In this document: in pieces, positions 41,967 to 46,575 of the stretch | Layout: the number at the start of each line of letters is the position of its first letter | Position numbering within the stretch: the stretch's first letter is position 1 | Assembly (NCBI GenBank): GCA_947626365.1 | Contig: CANQRW010000022.1 | Span: forward strand, 1-46,575 | Direction: 5' to 3' | Length of the DNA: 46,575 nucleotides | Origin: an uncultured Lachnospiraceae bacterium | GTDB lineage: Bacteria; Bacillota; Clostridia; Lachnospirales; Lachnospiraceae | The notes under the pieces: model-generated | Databases searched by the model: none | Seen by the model: only the letters and a program-made list of their open reading frames with translations | Told to the model about the DNA's origin: nothing | Position numbers and translations under genes: made by a program

Positions 41967-42008
41967 CAAAAAAAATAGGGCAATTGCTTGATTTTTCGCA
42001 ATTGCCCT
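41967..42008 (-). terminator. Terminator after the Spo0E-like gene
   Basis: On the minus strand a perfect 11-bp stem AGGGCAATTGC/GCAATTGCCCT (41977-41987/41998-42008) is followed by A and eight T. It isolates lgt-spo0E from the dcw promoter. Confidence 0.92.
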
Positions 42009-42023
42009 AAATGTGGTAAACCC

Positions 42024-42182
42024 TTAATAACCGGCCACTATATATTGTTCGATCAGTGAATCCAGGTACACGCTTTTTTTCAGAATCTCGTCATATTGAT
42101 CTCTCGCATTAATGCTCTGATCTAATTTTTCTCTGGCTGATTCTATTTTGCGTACTAATTCTTCTCTGGTAATCTGTTCCAT
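42024..42182 (-). CDS. Spo0E-like aspartyl-phosphate phosphatase (52 aa)
   Basis: This gene is small and easy to miss. It encodes 52 residues starting MEQITREELVRKIESAREK and ending with SVYLDSLIEQYIVAGY. The helix-loop-helix layout and the final S-x-x-L-D-x-L-I pattern are the hallmark of the Spo0E family, which dephosphorylates Spo0A~P and so delays sporulation. GAGGAGG lies 7 bases before the ATG. It begins 16 bp after lgt and is followed by a strong terminator, so it is co-transcribed with lgt. Identification is by motif; the target phosphoprotein is inferred. Confidence 0.85.
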   Translation of the reverse strand: MEQITREELVRKIESAREKLDQSINARDQYDEILKKSVYLDSLIEQYIVAGY

Positions 42183-42198
42183 AAATTATCCTCCTCTT

Positions 42199-43062
42199 TT
42201 ATGAACGGCGCAATTTTAAATGATTTATCGCCAACGCTAGTGCTGCTATGCAGACAAGCAGCAAAGATAATGCCTGAGACACCGGGATACCCGTTGAAAA
42301 CAGGATCAGCTGGTCTGTCCTCAGACCTTCGATCCAGAAGCGTCCCAGACCGTATCCAAACAGATACACAAAAAGCATCTCTCCGTCAAACTTTTTCCGT
42401 TTGCGGTACCACAACATGAACATCAATAGCCCCAGATTCCATACGGATTCGTACAGGAATGTGGGATGAACCTGGATATACTCCACCCCCTCTTCTATAA
42501 TCAGGTGATCGATGAGATTCCGTGAGATCATACTTTCGTTTACCAACGCTCTTCTGATCCTCATGGCAAACAGGCTGTCGGTGTATCTCCCAAATGCTTC
42601 GCAGTTGAAAAAATTACCCCAGCGGCCTATGATCTGTCCGGTCACCAGACCCAGAACTGCTGTGTCGGCCATTGAGAGGAAGGATATCTTCTTCAATCTG
42701 GCAAAGATAATCAATGTCAGGGCGCCGCCGATGACTCCGCCGTAGATGGCAAGCCCGCCGGCCCTGATGTTGAATATCTGAATCAGATCGTTTCGATAGT
42801 TCTCCCACTCGAACAACACATAATACACTCTGGCTCCAATGATGGCAAATATGATGGCATACAACGCAAAATCCAGATATAAATCCGGATCCTGGCCGCG
42901 TCTTTTTGCGTCCGATCGGGCTACCATTATACCTGCCAGCATTCCTATCCCGATAATGATTCCGTAAAACGCAATCCGGAAACCGAATATCGAGATACTG
43001 TTTCTAAGGTGCTGAATGCCTAACCCAAGATGCACGAAACGGATATCTGCTGCTGTAATCAT
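42199..43062 (-). CDS. lgt: Prolipoprotein diacylglyceryl transferase
   Basis: This 287-residue, seven-helix membrane enzyme transfers diacylglycerol to the lipobox cysteine of pre-lipoproteins, such as the sugar-binding protein in this window. The Lgt signature GQIIGRWGNFFNCEAFG is intact, with NIRAGGLAIYGGVIGG before it and FLYESVWNLGLL after it. GAAGGAGAGG precedes the ATG. It is followed by the Spo0E-like gene. Confidence 0.96.
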   Translation of the reverse strand: MITAADIRFVHLGLGIQHLRNSISIFGFRIAFYGIIIGIGMLAGIMVARSDAKRRGQDPDLYLDFALYAIIFAIIGARVYYVLFEWENYRNDLIQIFNIRAGGLAIYGGVIGGALTLIIFARLKKISFLSMADTAVLGLVTGQIIGRWGNFFNCEAFGRYTDSLFAMRIRRALVNESMISRNLIDHLIIEEGVEYIQVHPTFLYESVWNLGLLMFMLWYRKRKKFDGEMLFVYLFGYGLGRFWIEGLRTDQLILFSTGIPVSQALSLLLVCIAALALAINHLKLRRS

Positions 43063-43095
43063 ATGCGCACGCCTCTCCTTCGTCAGATATTCTAC

Positions 43096-43124
43096 ATTTT
43101 ACTCCCTATCCTCTGAAAAAGCAA
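43096..43124 (-). promoter_or_regulatory. Promoter of lgt
   Basis: On the minus strand TTGCTT (43119-43124), a 17-bp spacer and TAAAAT (43096-43101), about 34 bp before the start codon. Confidence 0.5.
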
Positions 43125-43221
43125 TGAAATTCGACCGACAGAATCCGGCACAAATCGACAAAACATGGATAATTATAAGGCTTCTAAACGCTTCCCCGGA
43201 CTGGACGTACGCCGCAAAATG

Positions 43222-43264
43222 CAAAAAGAGCATCACTAATGCTTTGTTTACGTACTGACGTAAT
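43222..43264 (+). repeat. Single diverged copy of the hairpin-plus-tail repeat
   Basis: A hairpin AGCAT/ATGCT with CACTA-type loop (about 43227-43243) is followed by tail GTACTGACGTAAT (43252-43264). Unlike the others it lies between divergent genes (lgt and ychF), so here it is not simply a gene-end terminator. Confidence 0.65.
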
Positions 43265-43301
43265 CCGAAGAACCGCCGGGAACGAACCTGACATTTTCCG
43301 C

Positions 43302-43330
43302 TTTCATTTTCTAACTATGTGTGATATACT
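43302..43330 (+). promoter_or_regulatory. Likely promoter of ychF
   Basis: TTTCAT (43302-43307), 17 bp, TATACT (43325-43330). The -10 is good and the -35 weak. Predicted transcripts start near 43337, giving a leader of about 110 bases. Confidence 0.5.
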
Positions 43331-43345
43331 CCACGTAGACAATGA

Positions 43346-43413
43346 GAAGCAATCCCATAGGACAAAGCCCGAAGGGCGAGGAACCGCAGGCTCTGAGTCC
43401 CACGCTTCGTTCC
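43346..43413 (+). ncRNA. Candidate structured leader RNA of ychF
   Basis: The leader folds by eye into a closed junction. The outer stem is GAAGC/GCTTC (43346-43350/43404-43408) and the inner stem GGAC/GTCC (43360-43363/43397-43400). Two arms are enclosed: GCCC-GAA-GGGC (43367-43377) and GAG..CC-GCA-GG-CTC (43378-43393). GGAAC (43380-43384) in the second arm can instead pair with GTTCC (43409-43413) outside, a possible pseudoknot. I do not recognise it as a known riboswitch. Confidence 0.4.
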
Positions 43414-43445
43414 GTCATTCGAATATCAGAGAAAGAGGTTTTTCC

Positions 43446-44543
43446 ATGAAACTTGGTATCGTCGGCCTTCCCAACGTAGGCAAAAGTACATTATTTAATT
43501 CCCTGACCAGGGCGGGGGCGGAATCCGCCAACTATCCCTTCTGCACCATCGATCCCAACGTGGGCGTCGTGGCTGTTCCCGACAGCCGGCTGAAGCTGCT
43601 GGGCGATATGTATCATTCCAAAAAGGTAACTCCTGCCGTGATAGAATTTGTAGATATCGCGGGCCTTGTGAAAGGCGCCTCCAAAGGCGAGGGCCTGGGC
43701 AACCAGTTCCTCTCCCATATCCGGGAGGTGGACGCCATCATCCATGTGGTCCGCTGCTTTGAAGACAGCAACGTCATCCATGTGGACGGCAGCGTAGACC
43801 CCATGAGAGATATCGAGACCATCGACCTGGAGCTGATTTTCTCCGATCTGGAGATTCTTGAAAGAAGGCTTTCCAAGACTTCCAAAAGCGCCATGAATGA
43901 TAAATCCCTGGCGAAGGAAGCAGAACTTCTGAAAGCCCTGAAGGCCCATCTGGAGGACGGAAAGGCGGCCCGCACCTTCCAGTGCGAGGATGAGGACCAG
44001 GCGGTTATTCTCGCCGGCCTTAATCTTCTGACCTATAAGCCGGTTATTTTCGCCGCCAACGTAAGCGAAGACGACCTGGGCAGCGACGGTGCTGACAACC
44101 CCCATGTACAGAAGGTCCGCGCCTTCGCCGCGGAAACCGGTTCCCAGGTGTTTGTCATCTGCGCCAAGATTGAGGAAGAGATTGCCGAACTGGACGAGGA
44201 AGAAAAGGGTATGTTCCTGGATGCCCTGGGCCTTAAAGAGTCCGGCCTTGAGAAACTGATCGCCGCAAGCTACGACCTGCTGGGGCTCTTAAGCTTTCTT
44301 ACCTCCGGCGAGGACGAGACCCGGGCCTGGACCATCAAAAAGGGAACCAAAGCGCCCCAGGCCGCCGGCAAGATCCACTCCGACTTCGAGCGGGGCTTCA
44401 TCCGTGCCGAGGTGGTCAACTATCAGGACCTGCTGGACTGCGGCGCCTACGCCGCCGCCAGAGAGAAAGGCCTGGTCCGCCTGGAAGGCAAAGACTATGT
44501 GGTGCAGGACGGAGACGTGATCCTGTTTAGGTTTAACGTCTGA
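43446..44543 (+). CDS. ychF: Ribosome-associated ATPase YchF (OBG family)
   Basis: This 365-residue conserved P-loop protein has [12 protein letters not shown], switch motif [20 protein letters not shown], the altered specificity motif AANVSEDD in place of NKxD (typical for YchF, which prefers ATP), a coiled helical domain (about 130-200) and a C-terminal TGS domain from [15 protein letters not shown] to the end. It binds ribosomes and affects translation and stress responses. The ATG at 43446 is chosen because the P-loop begins directly after it; an upstream frame from 43239 is the leader. It is monocistronic with a terminator. Confidence 0.96.
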   Translation: MKLGIVGLPNVGKSTLFNSLTRAGAESANYPFCTIDPNVGVVAVPDSRLKLLGDMYHSKKVTPAVIEFVDIAGLVKGASKGEGLGNQFLSHIREVDAIIHVVRCFEDSNVIHVDGSVDPMRDIETIDLELIFSDLEILERRLSKTSKSAMNDKSLAKEAELLKALKAHLEDGKAARTFQCEDEDQAVILAGLNLLTYKPVIFAANVSEDDLGSDGADNPHVQKVRAFAAETGSQVFVICAKIEEEIAELDEEEKGMFLDALGLKESGLEKLIAASYDLLGLLSFLTSGEDETRAWTIKKGTKAPQAAGKIHSDFERGFIRAEVVNYQDLLDCGAYAAAREKGLVRLEGKDYVVQDGDVILFRFNV

Positions 44544-44566
44544 TGTCATAGAATCCTTGGATTTAC

Positions 44567-44605
44567 TGGGAGCTGCCAGGGGTGTTCCGGCAGCTCCTTT
44601 TGGCG
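44567..44605 (+). terminator. Terminator of ychF
   Basis: A perfect 9-bp stem GGAGCTGCC (44569-44577) / GGCAGCTCC (44589-44597) is followed by TTTTGGCGTTT. Confidence 0.85.
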
Positions 44606-44827
44606 TTTCACCCCTACCTTACCCCTGGTAATTCACTTTCCTCAGCCAATCGCTGATGACGCTGAAAAAGTTTATACTTTTTTTATTTGATTTTATTATT
44701 GAAACGATGTATCATCATCTTTACAGGAGTTCTTACATTCTGGTAATTCACTGGAAGTCTTTCCTGCGGCCCGCCCGCGTGCCCGGAGGACAGTCATGGC
44801 ATTCCGCCGGAACCCCCTAAAATATTT
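44606..44827. other. Gene-free AT-rich stretch with 13-bp direct repeats
   Basis: The 326 bp between ychF and the nuclease gene hold no open frame that looks coding. Apart from the ychF terminator and the following promoter, the only structure I see is the exact direct repeat CTGGTAATTCACT at 44625-44637 and 44740-44752, each preceded by TTAC at a similar distance, flanking 102 AT-rich bases. Confidence 0.55.
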
Positions 44828-44856
44828 TTGCAAAAAGGATTGTTTTGTAGTACAAT
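44828..44856 (+). promoter_or_regulatory. Promoter directly before the Rpn-family gene
   Basis: TTGCAA (44828-44833), 17 bp, TACAAT (44851-44856). Only 13 bases separate the -10 from the ATG, so the transcript would have a leader of a few bases and lose part of the AAAGGAGA ribosome site. Confidence 0.45.
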
Positions 44857-44869
44857 GAAAGGAGAAACT

Positions 44870-45841
44870 ATGACGAAAAAAGAAAAGACTTTGTCAGAGA
44901 TGCCGGCGGAGCTGAAACCGGCCAGAAATCACAAGAGCCGGTTGTTTATCCGTCTTTTCAGCGAGCCGGAAGAACTGCTGACGCTCTACAATGCAGTCAA
45001 TGACTCTAGCTATACGGATTCCAGTCAACTGACAGTCAATACCCTGGAGGACGCCCTGTACCTGTCAATGAAAAATGACGTGTCATTCCTTATTGGTAGC
45101 GAGATGAATTTGTATGAACACCAGGCCACATGGAATCCTAACATGCCGCTGAGAGGGCTATTTTATCTGTCCGGTCTGTATCGGGGTTATATAGCCGCCA
45201 ACAGACTGGACATCTATTCCCGGGTGCAGCTGCACCTGCCCGTACCCAGGTATATCGTATTTTATAATGGCACGGATACGGTAGCGGAAAGGACAGAACT
45301 GAGACTGTCAGACTCCTTTGAAAAAAATGGGAGTTCCGGCTGTCTGGAGTGTACGGCGACAGTGCTGAATATCAATTTCGGGCATAATCAAAAGCTGATG
45401 AATGACTGCCGCCGGCTGTACGAATATTCGTACCTGGTCAGTCGAATCCGCTGTTACTGCATGAATGGCCTGGAGCTAAGAGCTGCCATAGACCGTGCCA
45501 TAGGAGACTGCCTGGCGGAAGATATCCTGAAAGAGTTTCTGACAAAGCACAGAGAGGAGGCCACGATGGATCTAATGACTGAACTGTTTTCTGTGGAAAG
45601 GCATGAGATGCTCATAAGAGAAGAAGGAAAGCTTCAGGGCGAGATGACAAAACTGATTTCTCAGACCTGCCGCAAGCTGTCCAGAGGAAAAACTCCAGAG
45701 ATGATAGCGGACGAACTGGAGGAGGATATCTCCGTAATCCGCCCTATCTGCGAGACAGCCCAAATGTTTGCGCCGGAATATGATGTTGAAAAAATATACG
45801 AGGAACTGGTAGCTGAAAAAGCGCTGCCGTCGGAAATGTAG
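44870..45841 (+). CDS. Rpn/YhgA-family PD-(D/E)XK nuclease (transposase-like)
   Basis: This 323-residue protein of the recombination-promoting nuclease group is often annotated as a putative transposase. The nuclease core is in the N-terminal third: Asp in MKNDVSFLI and the Glu-x-Gln of NLYEHQATWNPNMPLR are the PD-(D/E)XK acids. The C-terminal part is helical, with EEGKLQGEMTKLISQ and a repeat-like SRGKTPEMIADELEEDISVI typical of the family. ATG has AAAGGAGA upstream. Base composition is more AT-rich than its neighbours, and it sits next to a recombinase gene, so recent acquisition is likely. Confidence 0.85.
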   Translation: MTKKEKTLSEMPAELKPARNHKSRLFIRLFSEPEELLTLYNAVNDSSYTDSSQLTVNTLEDALYLSMKNDVSFLIGSEMNLYEHQATWNPNMPLRGLFYLSGLYRGYIAANRLDIYSRVQLHLPVPRYIVFYNGTDTVAERTELRLSDSFEKNGSSGCLECTATVLNINFGHNQKLMNDCRRLYEYSYLVSRIRCYCMNGLELRAAIDRAIGDCLAEDILKEFLTKHREEATMDLMTELFSVERHEMLIREEGKLQGEMTKLISQTCRKLSRGKTPEMIADELEEDISVIRPICETAQMFAPEYDVEKIYEELVAEKALPSEM

Positions 45842-45886
45842 AACGGCCCGATTAAACGACTTCCTTTCCAACAGGAAGAACAGCCT

Positions 45887-46087
45887 CTAAAAAAGAGACA
45901 ACCCATATCTTCTGGATTGCCTCTTTTTTCCTGGCCGCTCTGCAAATTGGATTTTATCCTTTATAAAATGACTCAATTGCCTCTGCAAAAAATTCAGCGG
46001 CCCCTTTGCCGGGTGGTCGTAAAACAGTAAAATTGCAAAATCTGAAAACCTTGTGTTTTCAAAGGGATTCGGCGTGATTTCGGTCAC
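45887..46087 (-). CDS. Small protein translationally coupled to the serine recombinase
   Basis: A 66-residue frame starts with GTG that overlaps the TGA stop of the recombinase gene (GTGA), a classic coupling signal. The product reads MTEITPNPFENTRFSDFAIL at its start and ends in a basic tail. I do not recognise a domain. Its 3' end runs into a terminator-like hairpin. The coupling is the main reason to believe it is expressed. Confidence 0.5.
   Translation of the reverse strand: MTEITPNPFENTRFSDFAILLFYDHPAKGPLNFLQRQLSHFIKDKIQFAERPGKKRQSRRYGLSLF
45889..45929. terminator. Bidirectional terminator hairpin
   Basis: AAAAAAGAG (45889-45897) pairs with CTCTTTTTT (45921-45929), extended inward by CAA/TTG and CC/GG with mismatches. 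It can end both the rightward nuclease gene and the leftward recombinase genes. Confidence 0.75.
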
Positions 46088-46575
46088 GCCGTTTCCTCTT
46101 TCATAAGTTCGTCCAGCGGGATAAATCCCAGCCCGTCATACTTGATGTGGATATGCTGCTGACGCTTGCCGCTGCTCTTGTCCGGCGCGTCCACATAAAT
46201 CGCGGACACCAGTTCATGCAAGGCGTAGGCATCAAGGGTTTCTATTCCCGTGTACTTATGGGCTTTCTGGATGAACATCTCGATGTTCTCGTTTTGTTGT
46301 TCCTGTACCTCAATTTCATTCTGTAGGGTGACGACTTCCGCCTCCAGCTGCTTCTGCTCCGCCTCATAGCTCTGGCTCAACAGTTCAAAACGTTCATCAT
46401 TCAACCGGCCGCTGGCATTGTCCTCATAGACTTTCATAAAGAGGCGTTTCAGCTCTGCTATACGCTTCTCGTCCCGGCTGAGCTGCTTCCTGCTGGCTTT
46501 GAGCTTTTCGTCGCTCTCCAACCGCAGCCTGCGCTCCATTACTGCACGGAAATGGCTTTCGTACCGCAGGATATA
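46084..46575 (-). CDS. Large serine recombinase, C-terminal part (truncated by window edge)
   Basis: The open frame continues without a stop to the right edge, so the catalytic N-terminus is outside the window. About 163 residues are visible. A long coiled coil comes first (RDEKRIAELKRLFMKVYEDN, then RFELLSQSYEAEQKQLEAEV), followed by the DUF4368-like end IHIKYDGLGFIPLDELMKEE. This C-terminal layout is typical of TnpX/Tn4451- and Tn1549-type recombinases that move integrative elements. A hairpin GGCGTGA/TCACGCC overlaps its stop codon. The element it belongs to extends rightward. Confidence 0.85.
   Translation of the reverse strand, partial: YILRYESHFRAVMERRLRLESDEKLKASRKQLSRDEKRIAELKRLFMKVYEDNASGRLNDERFELLSQSYEAEQKQLEAEVVTLQNEIEVQEQQNENIEMFIQKAHKYTGIETLDAYALHELVSAIYVDAPDKSSGKRQQHIHIKYDGLGFIPLDELMKEETA

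Overview
The window looks like a chromosomal segment of a spore-forming, low-oxygen Firmicute of Lachnospiraceae (Clostridium cluster XIVa) type. It has a moderately high G+C content, a clostridial division cluster with SpoVD-like and DivIB proteins, the pair spoIIGA-sigE, a Spo0E-like phosphatase, ND/Mrp-type ion-pump genes, and a CUT1 sugar transporter without its own ATPase. The lineage call is inference from gene content; no rRNA is present.

Layout. (1) 1-11,100, carbohydrate use: a tRNA-Val, an AraC regulator, then a leftward group (AraC regulator, GH88/105-type unsaturated glycuronyl hydrolase, zinc dehydrogenase, alpha/beta hydrolase), then a rightward operon (esterase, sugar-binding lipoprotein, two permeases). 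A truncated second copy of the binding-protein gene lies between them. The content suggests uptake and breakdown of acylated, uronate-containing plant oligosaccharides. (2) 11,121-21,245, a ten-gene leftward operon for an Mrp/Mbh-type cation/proton antiporter complex. It has four different ND2/ND4/ND5-like proton-channel subunits and no redox subunit in view. (3) 21,323-26,876, dTDP-sugar genes (rmlA, rmlB, rmlD; no rmlC), a MerR regulator fused to a methyltransferase, and an MFS transporter. (4) 26,944-41,836, sigE-spoIIGA and the division/cell-wall (dcw) cluster ftsZ-divIB-murA-ftsW-murD-mraY-spoVD-pbp-ftsL-rsmH-mraZ, all leftward. (5) 42,024-43,062, lgt and a 52-residue Spo0E-like gene. (6) 43,446-44,543, ychF behind a leader that can fold into a compact structure. 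(7) 44,600-46,575, accessory DNA: an Rpn-type PD-(D/E)XK nuclease and the 3' end of a large serine recombinase that runs off the right edge.

The observations I rate highest are these. The antiporter locus follows archaeal mbh gene order but stands alone with four pump subunits. One of those subunits carries, in an inserted loop, the IGGADGPT signature of Na+-translocating decarboxylase beta subunits. A dispersed hairpin-plus-tail repeat occurs six times, always in the same orientation. The spoIIGA promoter repeats the long-spacer, Spo0A-box design of Bacillus spoIIG. Four exactly 10-bp-spaced MraZ boxes lie between the mraZ promoter and its start codon. The rml promoter has a MerR-style 19-bp spacer next to the MerR-methyltransferase gene. 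The ychF leader can form a junction and a possible pseudoknot.

All coordinates and motifs were read by eye. Family names rest on recognised motifs, not on database searches.
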